A DNA stretch of 64,000 bases from Mycolicibacterium parafortuitum (GCF_002086815.1 NZ_MVID01000022.1:1-64000), one strand, 5' to 3'; counted from the first letter of the stretch, positions 43,738 through 53,350 are shown. Numbers and translations are program-made. The notes: generated by a model from the sequence alone, not told the origin.

Positions 43738-44580
43738 TCAGTCTGCGTCGTCGGCGACCCGTTTGCGATAGCTCGACGGGGTTTCGCCGCAGAACTGGGC
43801 GAACGCGCGGGTGAACGAGCTGACGCTGTCGAATCCGACCGCCGTGGCGGTCTCCTGCACCGATTGCGACGGCGCCGCAAGCAGCGCCATCGCGCGCAGC
43901 ATCCGGGCATTCAGAAGGTATGTGCGCCAAGGTAATCCGAGAGAATCGGCGAACAGCCGGCGCAGCGTGCGCTCCGACACCGACACCGCGCGACTGACCT
44001 CCTCGCAGGTCACCGTGCCGAGGTGGTTCTTGGTGTAGTCCATCGCCGCGGCGACGATCGGGTTGTCCGAGGTCGGCAGGCTCAGCGGTGCCTCGTGGTC
44101 GAGCGCCTCGGTCACCAGCGCCGCCAACGTGCGGAAGAACCCGTCGGATGTCTCGTCGCCGCGCGCACGTTCGATGTGCCAGCGCAGGGCGTAGATCATC
44201 ATCTCCCGGATCAGTGGCGACACCGCCAGGATCCGGGCCCGGTCGCCGGCGTCGGGGATCAGGGTGCGGTCGAACATCACCGCCACGGTTTTGACGTCGG
44301 GATTCATCACGGCCTGGTGTGCCAGGCCGGCCGGTATCCAGGCCGCCTGCTGCGGCGGCAGAAGGTAGTGGGCCGACCGGGTCTGCACCTCGACGACGCC
44401 GTGCAGCGCGTATTCGATCTGGTGTACGTCGTGCGAGTGCCAGCCGGTGATCAGCGCGTCGCCCTCGTAGAGATAGCTGCCGCCCAGTGCGTGTCCGCCT
44501 CGGCGTAGGTCGATCACCCGACTCGCGTGAACCTTGGCCGATTCGGACAAGATCCTGTCCGAAGACGCAGAGACGGTCAT
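43738..44580 (-). CDS. AraC family transcriptional regulator with cupin sensor
   Basis: A 280-residue activator: cupin-like sensor (GWHSHDVHQIEYALHGVVEV, about 45-120) and a complete C-terminal double helix-turn-helix (VTCEEVSRAVSVSERTLRRL; VGFDSVSSFTRAFAQFCGETPSSYRKR). Divergent from the amidohydrolase by only 24 bp, so that gene is its probable target. A 22-bp palindrome lies inside the first codons; GTG 44517 is an alternative start that would leave the palindrome upstream. Confidence 0.88.
   Translation of the reverse strand: MTVSASSDRILSESAKVHASRVIDLRRGGHALGGSYLYEGDALITGWHSHDVHQIEYALHGVVEVQTRSAHYLLPPQQAAWIPAGLAHQAVMNPDVKTVAVMFDRTLIPDAGDRARILAVSPLIREMMIYALRWHIERARGDETSDGFFRTLAALVTEALDHEAPLSLPTSDNPIVAAAMDYTKNHLGTVTCEEVSRAVSVSERTLRRLFADSLGLPWRTYLLNARMLRAMALLAAPSQSVQETATAVGFDSVSSFTRAFAQFCGETPSSYRKRVADDAD
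44542..44563. promoter_or_regulatory. 22-bp near-palindrome at the AraC/amidohydrolase divergence
   Basis: TTCGGACA-A-GATC-C-TGTCCGAA: 8-bp perfect arms around GATC, with one mismatched pair. It lies 42-63 bp before the amidohydrolase ATG, a normal place for an AraC or other regulator site, but overlaps the annotated start of the AraC gene. Confidence 0.45.
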
Positions 44581-44604
44581 GTCGGGAGACGGTACTACTT
44601 GGAT

Positions 44605-45879
44605 ATGAGCGAAACCATGCGCCCTGACGACCTGATCTTGGTGAGCATCGACGACCACGTGGTGGAGCCACCGGACATGTTCCTGCGTCACGTGCCCGAG
44701 AAGTACAAGGACGAGGCACCCATCGTCGTCACCGATGAGAAGGGTGTCGACCAGTGGATGTACCAGGGCCGGCCGCAGGGTGTCAGCGGCCTCAACGCCG
44801 TGGTGTCCTGGCCCGCCGAGGAATGGGGCCGCGATCCGGCGGGTTTCGCCGAAATGCGCCCGGGCGTCTACGACGTGCACGAACGCGTCCGCGACATGAA
44901 TCGCAACGGCATCCTGGCCTCGATGTGCTTCCCGACGTTCACCGGCTTCTCGGCACGCCACCTCAACATGACGCGCGAGGACGTGACGCTGGTGATGGTC
45001 TCGGCCTACAACGACTGGCACATCGACGAGTGGGCGGGCTCCTACCCGGACCGGTTCATCCCGATCGCGATCCTGCCGACGTGGACTCCCGAGGGGATGT
45101 GCAACGAGATCCGCCGGGTGGCGGCGAAGGGCTGCCGGGCGGTGACCATGCCCGAGCTTCCGCATCTGGAGGGACTGCCGAGCTACCACGACGACGACTA
45201 CTGGGGCCCGGTGTTCCGCACGCTCTCGGAGGAGAACGTGGTGATGTGCCTGCACATCGGTACCGGTTTCGGCGCGATCAGCATGGCGCCCAACGCGCCG
45301 ATCGACAACCTCATCATCCTGGCCACCCAGGTGTCGGCGATGTGCGCCCAGGATCTGTTGTGGGGTCCTGCGATGCGCAACTACCCGGATCTGAAGTTCG
45401 CGTTCTCCGAGGGGGGAATCGGTTGGATTCCTTTCTATTTGGATCGCAGCGACCGGCACTACACGAACCAGAAGTGGCTGCGCCGCGACTTCGGTGACAA
45501 GCTGCCCTCCGATGTGTTCCGCGAGCACTCCCTGGCCTGCTACGTCACCGACAAGACGTCTTTGAAGCTTCGGCACGAGATCGGCATCGACATCATCGCG
45601 TGGGAGTGCGACTACCCGCACTCGGACTGCTTCTGGCCCGACGCGCCCGAGCAGGTGCTCGCCGAACTCGACGCGGCGGGGGCGTCGGTGTCGGACATCA
45701 ACAAGATCACGTGGGAGAACTCGTGCCGGTTCTTCGGCTGGGATCCGTTCAAGCTGACGTCCCGGGAACAAGCTACGGCAGGCGCCCTGCGCGCCAAGGC
45801 AACTGATGTCGACGTGTCGATCCGTCCGCGGGCGGAGTGGGCGCGGCTCTACAACGAGAAGCAGCTCGCGAAAGCCTAG
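44605..45879 (+). CDS. Amidohydrolase family protein (ACMSD-like metal-dependent hydrolase/decarboxylase)
   Basis: A 424-residue TIM-barrel protein. Metal ligands expected for the amidohydrolase_2 branch are visible: SIDDHVVEPP near the N-terminus (D-x-H variant), MCLHIGTGF in the middle and ECDYPHSDCFWPDA near the end. Members hydrolyse or decarboxylate aromatic-ring fission products and related compounds; the substrate is unknown. Under probable control of the divergent AraC gene. Its stop overlaps the convergent sulfatase stop in the tetranucleotide CTAG. Confidence 0.88.
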   Translation: MSETMRPDDLILVSIDDHVVEPPDMFLRHVPEKYKDEAPIVVTDEKGVDQWMYQGRPQGVSGLNAVVSWPAEEWGRDPAGFAEMRPGVYDVHERVRDMNRNGILASMCFPTFTGFSARHLNMTREDVTLVMVSAYNDWHIDEWAGSYPDRFIPIAILPTWTPEGMCNEIRRVAAKGCRAVTMPELPHLEGLPSYHDDDYWGPVFRTLSEENVVMCLHIGTGFGAISMAPNAPIDNLIILATQVSAMCAQDLLWGPAMRNYPDLKFAFSEGGIGWIPFYLDRSDRHYTNQKWLRRDFGDKLPSDVFREHSLACYVTDKTSLKLRHEIGIDIIAWECDYPHSDCFWPDAPEQVLAELDAAGASVSDINKITWENSCRFFGWDPFKLTSREQATAGALRAKATDVDVSIRPRAEWARLYNEKQLAKA

Positions 45880-47699
45880 TCCGCGCCTATGAGGCCGAGC
45901 AGCCGCCGCAGTGGCCCGCCGGGGCGCTGCGGCGGTGTGCGTCGGGCGTACGGCCACGGCTGATTGCGCTCCGGGATCGATTCGGCGCGAACATGTTTGA
46001 GTTGCGTACGCAGGTACGCGCGTAACTCGTCCAGTTCGGGGTCGGGCCAGCGGTTGAGTGCCTCGGCCGGATCGTCGGTCAGGTCGTAGAGTTCCCACTG
46101 ATCGTCGAGTGGATCGCGCCGGTAGGTCGGCCCGCCGAGGCCGTCGGCGGCCAGGTGGCGAACTCCCGGCTCGGTCCACGTGCCGGGGTCATCGAACGAG
46201 CGCACCAGCTTCCACAGATGGCCGGCGCCGCCGGCGGCCGCGGCTCCGTCGACGCGGACCACCAGGCCCTCGAAGTTCGCGGCCGTGTGAGCGGGCACCC
46301 GAATCCGCAGCGGCGCAGGAACTCTGGAGACCAGGCCGAGTCGGCGTGCCAGACCCGAAGCGCCGGTGTCTCCTTCGAGCATGTTGTCCCGAGTCATCAG
46401 GTACACCGGGCGCACCTCGTCGGGGTCGGCGCCGTCGACGATCGGCATCAGGTCGCGGCCCGGCAACGGATGCACCTCGGTGAACGACTGCGACAGCTGC
46501 GCGGCGGTCGCGTCGGCATCGATGCCCGCCGCCGACAACAGGGTCGGGACGAGGTCGACGTGCGAGGTCGGTGCGGTCACGGTGCGCGCCTGCGACGGGT
46601 GACGCCCGACTCTGGCGATCACGAACGGAACCCGGGTGGCCTCGTCGTAGAGGTTGAACCACTTCTGGTGCAACCCGCCGTGGGCGCCGAGAAGGTCGCC
46701 GTGGTCCGCCGTCCGGACGAGGACGGTGTCGCGCGAACCCGCCTCCGCCGCGTCGGTCACCGCGCGGCGCACGCGGTCGATCGGACCGTCGACCTCGGCG
46801 TGCAGCCGGTAGTACAGGTCGCGGTAGCGCTGGGCGTTGCGCCGGTAGGTGTTCTCGATCGATCGGGCGGGACCGTATCCGGAGTAGTACGCCTCGCGGA
46901 ATGCGATCTGGGCCGCCGGTTTGGTGGACAGGTCCTCGTCCGCGGTGGGCGCGGGCGGCACCGGGGGAGGGTCGAGGGGCGACGGCGAAACCGGGTTGCG
47001 ACGCGCCCAGGCCGGAAACAGCACGATGTCATGGGGATTGACGAAGCTGGCGACCAGCAGGAACGGCCGGAGCGCGGCGGGATCTCCCGCGGCGCGGGCC
47101 CTGTAGCGGGCGGTCAGCCACGCCACGACACGGTCGGCGATCAGCCGATCACGGCGGATACCCGCGTTCGCCAGGCTGGCACCGTGCGGTTCGGGACCGA
47201 CCCACCCGGAGAACCCGTACGGCGCCAACGGATCGGCGTCGAGGTAGCGGCGCACCGCGGCCTCGTCCACCACACCGTCGTCGTCGTTGGTCGCCAGTGC
47301 CTTCCCGGTGGCAGGGTCGGTGAGGTCGGCGTGGGAGATATGCCACTTGCCGTCGTAGTGGGTGTCGTATCCGGCGGCGCGGAACCAGTTCCCGAGTGTC
47401 GGGACCTCGCCGGGCCGCAGCCACCGCAGCCGCGAGTCGTCATACGATTTCCCGATGCCGTCGGTCTGGGTGACCCCGTGCAGATCGGGGTACTGGCCGG
47501 TGAAGATGGTCGGCCGGCTCGGCACGCAGGCCAGCGACCCGGTGTAATGGCGGGCGAAGCTGACCCCGTGTTCGTCGAACCATCTTCTGCCACCGAGTGT
47601 TTCCCGGCGCCACGCCAGAACTCGGTCGTCCTCGTAGGGCGGCGTCGCCCGTTCTTCGTCGGTCATCACGATGACGATGTCGGGTCGCTGGGCGGTCAT
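45876..47699 (-). CDS. Type I sulfatase (arylsulfatase family)
   Basis: A 607-residue sulfatase with the formylglycine signature C58-V-P-S-R62; C58 should be oxidised by a formylglycine-generating enzyme. Other active-site segments: VMTDEE (metal Asp), DGKWHISH (Lys/His), RTADHGDLLGAHG (metal Asp-His) and LHQKW. No signal peptide, so cytosolic. It would release sulfate from a sulfate ester; substrate unknown. Its ATG overlaps the upstream SRPBCC stop. Confidence 0.9.
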   Translation of the reverse strand: MTAQRPDIVIVMTDEERATPPYEDDRVLAWRRETLGGRRWFDEHGVSFARHYTGSLACVPSRPTIFTGQYPDLHGVTQTDGIGKSYDDSRLRWLRPGEVPTLGNWFRAAGYDTHYDGKWHISHADLTDPATGKALATNDDDGVVDEAAVRRYLDADPLAPYGFSGWVGPEPHGASLANAGIRRDRLIADRVVAWLTARYRARAAGDPAALRPFLLVASFVNPHDIVLFPAWARRNPVSPSPLDPPPVPPAPTADEDLSTKPAAQIAFREAYYSGYGPARSIENTYRRNAQRYRDLYYRLHAEVDGPIDRVRRAVTDAAEAGSRDTVLVRTADHGDLLGAHGGLHQKWFNLYDEATRVPFVIARVGRHPSQARTVTAPTSHVDLVPTLLSAAGIDADATAAQLSQSFTEVHPLPGRDLMPIVDGADPDEVRPVYLMTRDNMLEGDTGASGLARRLGLVSRVPAPLRIRVPAHTAANFEGLVVRVDGAAAAGGAGHLWKLVRSFDDPGTWTEPGVRHLAADGLGGPTYRRDPLDDQWELYDLTDDPAEALNRWPDPELDELRAYLRTQLKHVRAESIPERNQPWPYARRTPPQRPGGPLRRLLGLIGAD

Positions 47700-48142
47700 G
47701 GCTGTCCTCCGAGTGCGCGGTCGAGCGAATGCAGCAGCGCGTCCGAGCGCCGCGCCATCAGTGCTGCGAGGGCACGTTCGGCAACGGACCGCAGCAGGCG
47801 GCGGTGCGTCGTCACGGTGCTCGTCAGCGTCACCGTCGTGGTGTCGTCGCGGTCCGGCCGCAGATCCCACCGGTTCGTCACGGCGAACCCGCGGGGCAGG
47901 CCCTCGATCTCGTAGGCGAGATGGCGGGGCGCATCGAACACGGTGATCGTCTCGACGATGGCGTCGCGGTCTGCCTGCACCCGGCGGGCCAGCCCCACCC
48001 CGCGCCCGGCCTTCTCGGCGTTGAGCAGGCAGGAATGATCGACGCCGTCGGCCCATCGGCTCAGCGATCCGAAGTCGGCCAGCACCGCCCAGATCGCCTC
48101 GGGGCCGGCGGCTATCCGCCGGGAACGACTGACGTCCGCCAT
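47696..48142 (-). CDS. SRPBCC family (START/polyketide cyclase-like) protein
   Basis: A 148-residue hydrophobic-cavity protein: SRSRRIAAGPEAIWAVLADF, then LSRWADGVDHS, the central strands FDAPRHLAYEIEGLP and the long C-terminal helix (about 110-145). It may bind the product or substrate of the sulfatase. ATG 48142 preferred to TTG 48154. It is followed by an ATGA overlap with the sulfatase gene; the two form an operon. Confidence 0.85.
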   Translation of the reverse strand: MADVSRSRRIAAGPEAIWAVLADFGSLSRWADGVDHSCLLNAEKAGRGVGLARRVQADRDAIVETITVFDAPRHLAYEIEGLPRGFAVTNRWDLRPDRDDTTTVTLTSTVTTHRRLLRSVAERALAALMARRSDALLHSLDRALGGQP

Positions 48143-48179
48143 GGGTACATCCAACTCTGTCCGCGCCGTGTTTGTCAGG

Positions 48180-48800
48180 TCACCCCGCCGAGGCGCCCGC
48201 GAGGACCATGCGGGTCAGCGACTCGGCGCGGTGCGGTGGGAACGCCCGTCCTTCCATCTGGATCGCGTGCACGATGCCGCCGACGATCGCATCGGCCGCG
48301 TCCTGGGCGGAAACGTCACCGAATCCCGCAGCGCGAAGCCGGTTCCGGACACTGTCGTGAAGCGGTGCGCTGAAGCCGGCACGCAGCCTCGCCTCGGTGT
48401 CGGGATGCTCCAAGCCGGCGATGGTCAGAATCCGCAGCATCGCGTTGCCCCGTGCCGTGGTCAGCGCGCCGGCCAGCGCGAGGGCCCACGCGCACATGTC
48501 GGCTTCGAGGTCCGAGGTGTTCTCGACGGGCCGCAGGATCTTGTCCGCGTCCTCAAGGATCACGTCGGCGACGAGGGCATGTCTGCTGGGCCACCAGCGG
48601 TAGATCGTCTGTTTGCCGACACCGGCACGGGCGGCGACCGCCTCGATGGTGAGCTTGTCGAAACCGCGTTCCATCAGCAGCTTGCGGGTGGCGCCGACGA
48701 TCGCGACCCGGGACTTCTCGCTGCGCCGACGCGGCGCCTCCCCTCCGGCGGTCATCTGGACCGTCGGAGGGGAGCCTGTCGGCTTTACACGCTGACGCAT
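48180..48800 (-). CDS. TetR family transcriptional regulator
   Basis: A 206-residue repressor; helix-turn-helix SRVAIVGATRKLLMERGFDK to VGKQTIYRWWPSRHALV (about 29-76) with a helical effector domain of the TetR_C_11-like type. ATG 48800 is used; the longer frame runs into the divergent gene. A perfect 10-bp inverted repeat 18 bp upstream is its probable operator, shared with the SDR-FadE-thiolase operon. The SRPBCC-sulfatase operon is downstream on the same strand. Confidence 0.88.
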   Translation of the reverse strand: MRQRVKPTGSPPTVQMTAGGEAPRRRSEKSRVAIVGATRKLLMERGFDKLTIEAVAARAGVGKQTIYRWWPSRHALVADVILEDADKILRPVENTSDLEADMCAWALALAGALTTARGNAMLRILTIAGLEHPDTEARLRAGFSAPLHDSVRNRLRAAGFGDVSAQDAADAIVGGIVHAIQMEGRAFPPHRAESLTRMVLAGASAG

Positions 48801-48818
48801 CGCCCGTAGTGTGCCACA

Positions 48819-48841
48819 AGACGAGACGTTGCGTCTCGTCT
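48819..48841. promoter_or_regulatory. Perfect 10-bp inverted repeat, TetR operator
   Basis: AGACGAGACG-TTG-CGTCTCGTCT. It lies between the divergent starts 48800 and 48868, the only sizeable palindrome in the 67-bp gap. Control of both operons by the adjacent TetR is inferred. Confidence 0.78.
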
Positions 48842-48867
48842 GACCGGGTGGCGGAGGGCAAAACACA

Positions 48868-49881
48868 ATGGCCGGAACCAAGCTGGTGATCGGCGCCAGC
48901 GGCTTCCTCGGCTCCCATGTCACCAAACAGCTCATCGCCCGGGGCGAGCGCGACGTCCGGGTGCTGATCCGGACCACCAGCTCCACCCGCGGCATCGACG
49001 GGCTGCCCGTCGACGTGCGTTACGGCGACATCTTCGACACCGAGGCGTTGCGCGCCGCGATGGACGGCTGCGACGTCGTCTACTACTGCGTGGTCGACGC
49101 GCGGCCGTGGCTGCGTGACCCGCGCCCGCTGTGGCGCACCAACGTCGACGGTCTGCGCAACGTGCTCGACGTCGCGTCCGACGCCGACCTGTACCGCTTC
49201 GTGTTCACCAGTTCGATCGGCACCATCGGGCTGCGCGTCGGAGGACTTGCCGACGAGGGCACCCAGCACAACTGGGCCGCCTCCGGCGGCGACTACATCC
49301 GGTCCAGGGTCGCGGCGGAGGAGTTGCTGATGCGCTACTGCGCCGAAAAGGCGCTGCCCGGGGTGGCGATGTGTGTCGCCAACACCTACGGGCCCGGCGA
49401 TTTCCTGCCCACCCCGCACGGCGGGATGCTGGCCGCCGCGGTGCGCGGCAAGCTGCCGTTCTCCATCGAGGGTTACGACGCCGAGGTGGTCGGGGTCGAG
49501 GACGCGGCGCGCGCGCTGATCCTGGCCGGTGAGCGCGGCCGGACAGGGGAGCGCTACATCGTCAGCGAACGGTTCATGAGCACTCGGGAGATTCATGAAA
49601 TCGGCTGTGCGGCAGTCGGTGTCGCCCCGCCCAAATATCGTGTTCCGATCCGGGCACTGTCCGCCGCCAGTCGGGTCAGCGCCGCTGTCGCGCGGTTACG
49701 CAAGAAGGACACCATGCTCACCCCGCTCAACATCCGGCTGATGCACATCATGACGCCGCTGGACCACTCCAAGGCGGTCCGTGAACTCGGCTGGGATCCG
49801 CAGCCGACGCCTGCCGCGATCGTCGCGGCCGCTCGCTTCTTCCGCGAGCGCAGGACCGAGGCATCCGGGGCGGCGCGATGA
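48868..49881 (+). CDS. Extended SDR, NAD-dependent epimerase/dehydratase (3-beta-HSD-like)
   Basis: A 337-residue extended short-chain dehydrogenase. NAD-binding motif VIGASGFLGSHV (GxxGxxG), FTSSIGTIG with the catalytic Ser, and DYIRSRVAAE where the usual YxxxK has Arg in place of Lys. The family includes 3-beta-hydroxysteroid dehydrogenase-like enzymes. First gene of a five-gene catabolic operon: GGAGGG precedes ATG and the stop overlaps the fadE start (ATGA). Confidence 0.87.
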   Translation: MAGTKLVIGASGFLGSHVTKQLIARGERDVRVLIRTTSSTRGIDGLPVDVRYGDIFDTEALRAAMDGCDVVYYCVVDARPWLRDPRPLWRTNVDGLRNVLDVASDADLYRFVFTSSIGTIGLRVGGLADEGTQHNWAASGGDYIRSRVAAEELLMRYCAEKALPGVAMCVANTYGPGDFLPTPHGGMLAAAVRGKLPFSIEGYDAEVVGVEDAARALILAGERGRTGERYIVSERFMSTREIHEIGCAAVGVAPPKYRVPIRALSAASRVSAAVARLRKKDTMLTPLNIRLMHIMTPLDHSKAVRELGWDPQPTPAAIVAAARFFRERRTEASGAAR

Positions 49882-52103
49882 CGATCGGACTGATGCCCGA
49901 ACAGCAGCAACTCGCCGAGGCGGTCGCCCAGTTCGCGACGCGCCACGCGCCGGTCGACAAGACCCGCGGGTCTTTCGACGCGTTGGCCTCCGGTGAACTC
50001 CCGGTGTGGTGGGACGAGTTCGTCGCCAACGGGTTTCATGCCGTACACCTGCCCGAGGAGGTCGGCGGACAGGGCGGCACACTGATCGACGCGGCGTGTG
50101 TGCTGGAGGCGGCCGCGATCGCGCTGCTGCCCGGCCCGGTGCTGCAGACCGTGACCGCGAGCGCGATCGCCGCGCTGGCCGGTGACGTCCCACTGGTCCG
50201 CGACGTGCTGGGCCGGATCTGCGCCGGCGCGGCCGCCGCGGCGATCCTGCCTTCCGGCAACGGTTTCCGTGCAACCGCCGCCGAGGGCGGCTGGACGATC
50301 GACGGAACCTCACCCGTCACCCTCGGCGTCACCGCGGCCGAGGTGCTCATCGCCGCCGCGACGACGCAGGACGGCGGCACCACCTGGTTCGTCCTCGATC
50401 CGTCCCGGCCGGAATGCGCCGTCGAACGGCGCGAAGGCACCGACAAGACCGTGGACGCCGGGGTGGTGCGGTTGACCGGGTACCGGTGCGCCGCCGACAC
50501 CGTGCTGAAGGACATCGACGACGGAGACGCCCGGGACGTGGCGGTGGCGCTGGCCGCGGCGACGGCCGCCGGGACGATGCGCTGGTGCGTGCAGGCGGTC
50601 ACCGACCACCTGCGCACCCGCGAGCAGTTCGGCAAGCCCATCGGCACCTTCCAGGCGTTGCAGCACCAGGCCGCTCTGCTTCTGGTGCACAGCGAGTTGG
50701 CCGTATCGGCGGCCTGGGACGCCGTGCGGTCTTTGTTCGAGGACCGCGTGCAGCACCGGATCGCGGCCTCGGGTGCGGCGCTGATGGCCATCGCCCCCGC
50801 TCCGGATTTCGCGTTCGACGCGCTGATGATGTTCGGCGCGATCGGCTACACCTGGGAGCACGACCTGCACCTGTACTGGCGCAAGGCCACCAGCCTGGCC
50901 GCGTCGATCGGCCCCGCCGGTGCCTTCGCCGAGGCGCTGGGCGAGCTGACCCGCACCCGGACCCGCGACGTGTCGGTCAAACTCGGCGACCTCGACGCGG
51001 ACTTCCGCGCGAAGGTCGCCGCCGTGCTCGACGAGGCGCGCACGCTGGTCAACGACACCCCGGGCCGTCAGGGTGACTATCCGAACCTCGCCACCGGCCC
51101 GCAACGCACCCTGCTCGCCGAGTCCGGATTGATCGCCCCGCACTGGCCCGAGCCCTGGGGTGTGGCGGCGACCCAGCTGCAGCAGCTGATCATCGACGAG
51201 GAGTTCGCCAAGCGGCCGGAGCTGGTGCGGCCGTCGCTGGGCATCTCGGAGTGGATCCTGCCCAGCCTGATCAGCTCGGCACCCCGCGAGCTCCAGGAAC
51301 GGTTCATCCCAGCCACCCAGCGTGGCGACCTCGGCTGGTGCCAGCTGTTCAGCGAACCCGGTGCCGGGTCGGATCTGGCCGCACTGAGCACCCGCGCCAC
51401 CAAAGTCGAGGGCGGCTGGCGGATCAACGGCCACAAGATCTGGACGTCCTCGGCGCATACCGCCGACTTCGGTGCGTTGCTGGCCCGCACCGACCCCGAC
51501 GCCGCCAAGCATCGCGGGATCGGCTACTTCATCGTCGATATGCGCTCCGAAGGCATCGAGCTGCAGCCGATCCGGCAGGCCACCGGGGAGGCGCACTTCA
51601 ACGAGGTGTTCCTGCGGGACGTCTTCGTCCCCGACGAGCTGCTCCTCGGCGGCCCGACCGACGGGTGGAACCTTGCCATCGCGACGATGGCCCAGGAGCG
51701 CGTCGCGATCAGCGGGTACGTGAACTTCGACCGCGCCGCCATCCTGCGCCGTCTCGCCGACGAGGACCGGCCGGACCACGGCCGCGTGCTGACCGCACTC
51801 GGCGAGGCCGACGCGTTCGCCAACGCCATCAAAGTGCTTGCGGTACGCGAAGTCCTACGGCTGCTCGACGGTCAGGCCGCCGGACCCGCGTCGAGCATCG
51901 CCAAGGTCGCGATGAACGTGATGCTGCGCCGCACGTTCAAGGCCGTTCTGGAGCTGGCGGCACCGGCAGGACTGGTCGAGGACTCGGATCCGGCGATCGT
52001 CGAACCCTACTTCCACCTGCCCGCCGAACTGATCGGTGGCGGCACCAAGGAGATCCAGCTCAACATCATCGCCCAGATGATCCTCGGGCTGCCCCGCAAG
52101 TGA
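49878..52103 (+). CDS. Fused tandem acyl-CoA dehydrogenase (FadE6/FadE34-like)
   Basis: A 741-residue protein made of two acyl-CoA dehydrogenase units. The N-half (1-370) carries TREQFGKPIGTFQALQHQ and GAIGYTWEHDLHLYWRKA; the C-half (about 395-741) carries LFSEPGAGSDLAALSTRA, NGHKIWTSSA and GGTKEIQLNIIAQMILGLP. The two halves correspond to the separate FadE chains at 10.5-12.9 kb, so this is the one-chain version of a heteromeric enzyme. Fused ACADs of this type include FadE34 acting on steroid side chains. It should introduce an alpha-beta double bond in an acyl-CoA thioester. Confidence 0.9.
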   Translation: MTIGLMPEQQQLAEAVAQFATRHAPVDKTRGSFDALASGELPVWWDEFVANGFHAVHLPEEVGGQGGTLIDAACVLEAAAIALLPGPVLQTVTASAIAALAGDVPLVRDVLGRICAGAAAAAILPSGNGFRATAAEGGWTIDGTSPVTLGVTAAEVLIAAATTQDGGTTWFVLDPSRPECAVERREGTDKTVDAGVVRLTGYRCAADTVLKDIDDGDARDVAVALAAATAAGTMRWCVQAVTDHLRTREQFGKPIGTFQALQHQAALLLVHSELAVSAAWDAVRSLFEDRVQHRIAASGAALMAIAPAPDFAFDALMMFGAIGYTWEHDLHLYWRKATSLAASIGPAGAFAEALGELTRTRTRDVSVKLGDLDADFRAKVAAVLDEARTLVNDTPGRQGDYPNLATGPQRTLLAESGLIAPHWPEPWGVAATQLQQLIIDEEFAKRPELVRPSLGISEWILPSLISSAPRELQERFIPATQRGDLGWCQLFSEPGAGSDLAALSTRATKVEGGWRINGHKIWTSSAHTADFGALLARTDPDAAKHRGIGYFIVDMRSEGIELQPIRQATGEAHFNEVFLRDVFVPDELLLGGPTDGWNLAIATMAQERVAISGYVNFDRAAILRRLADEDRPDHGRVLTALGEADAFANAIKVLAVREVLRLLDGQAAGPASSIAKVAMNVMLRRTFKAVLELAAPAGLVEDSDPAIVEPYFHLPAELIGGGTKEIQLNIIAQMILGLPRK

Positions 52104-52114
52104 AGGAGAACCGC

Positions 52115-53350
52115 ATGGGATTGCGCGGTGAGGCCGCGATCGTCGGCTACGTCGAACTACCGCCGGAACGGCTGAACAAAGCCGCCCCCGCACCGTTCAT
52201 CCTCGAACAGTGGGCGGAGCTGGCCGACGCCGCGATGACCGATGCCGGGTTGCCGGGGGAGTCGGTCGACGGCATCGTCACCACGCATCTCGGCGAGTCG
52301 GAGATCTTCGTCCCGTCGACCGTGACCGAATACCTCGGGGTGCGTGCGGGTTTCGCCGAACTGGTCGACCTCGGCGGTGCCAGTGCGGTCGGCATGGTGT
52401 GGCGGGCCGCCGCGGCGATCGAGCTGGGTATCTGCGATGTGGTGCTGTGCGCGATCCCGGCGCGGTATCTGACCCCGACGTCGGAGAAGAAGCCCAAACC
52501 CCTCATCGACGCGGTCTTCTTCGGCGCGTCGAGCAACCAGTTCGGTTCTCCCCAGGCGGAATTCGAGATTCCCTACGGCAACCTCGGGCAGAACGGCCCG
52601 TACGGCCAGGTCGCGCAACGCTATGCCTCCGTGTACGGCTACGACGAGCGGGCGATGGCCAAGATCGTGACCGACACCCGCTTCAACGCCAATCACACCG
52701 ACGGAGCGGTGTGGAAGGACAAGCCGCTGACCATCGAGGACGTGCTCGCCAGCCCCGTCATCGCCGATCCGCTGCACATGCTGGAGATCGTGATGCCGTG
52801 TCTGGGCGGGGCCGCGGTCGTGGTCGCCAACGCCGAGATGGCGGCCAAGGCCAAGAACCGGCCGGTGTGGATCAAGGGGTTCGGCGAGCAGGTGCCGTTC
52901 AAAACCCCCACCTACGCCGAGGATCTGTTGCAGACACCGATCAAACGCGCGGCCGACACCGCGTTCTCGATGTCGGGTCTGACCCGCGACCAGATGGACA
53001 TGGTGTCGATCTACGACTGCTACACCATCACCGTGCTGCTGAGCCTGGAGGACGCCGGGTTCTGCGAGAAGGGCAAGGGCATGGAGTTCGTCGCCGAGCA
53101 CGACCTGACCTTCCGGGGCGACTTCCCGCTCAACACCGCCGGCGGCCAGCTCGGCTTCGGACAGGCCGGCAATGCAGGCGGTATGCACCACGTCTGTGAC
53201 GCCACCCGCCAGATCATGGGACGGGCGGGCGCCGCGCAGGTCGGCCGGACGCGAGGAGGAAAAGGGGACCCCGACTGCCATCGGGCGTTCGTCTCGGGCA
53301 ACGGCGGCATCCTTTCCGAGCAGACCACCCTCGTGCTGGAAGGGGACTGA
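52115..53350 (+). CDS. Thiolase-fold lipid-transfer protein (SCP-x/Ltp2-like), possible retro-aldolase
   Basis: A 411-residue thiolase-fold protein of the SCP-x branch: GIVTTHLGES, the nucleophile-loop region VDLGGASAVGMVW lacks the thiolase Cys (Ala/Ser instead), then IYDCYTITVLL and GNAGGMHHVCDATRQ. Loss of the acyl-accepting cysteine and a DUF35 gene directly downstream are features of Ltp2-type retro-aldolases, which cleave a beta-hydroxyacyl-CoA to a ketone and acyl-CoA. AAGGAGAA precedes ATG 52115. Confidence 0.87.
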   Translation: MGLRGEAAIVGYVELPPERLNKAAPAPFILEQWAELADAAMTDAGLPGESVDGIVTTHLGESEIFVPSTVTEYLGVRAGFAELVDLGGASAVGMVWRAAAAIELGICDVVLCAIPARYLTPTSEKKPKPLIDAVFFGASSNQFGSPQAEFEIPYGNLGQNGPYGQVAQRYASVYGYDERAMAKIVTDTRFNANHTDGAVWKDKPLTIEDVLASPVIADPLHMLEIVMPCLGGAAVVVANAEMAAKAKNRPVWIKGFGEQVPFKTPTYAEDLLQTPIKRAADTAFSMSGLTRDQMDMVSIYDCYTITVLLSLEDAGFCEKGKGMEFVAEHDLTFRGDFPLNTAGGQLGFGQAGNAGGMHHVCDATRQIMGRAGAAQVGRTRGGKGDPDCHRAFVSGNGGILSEQTTLVLEGD

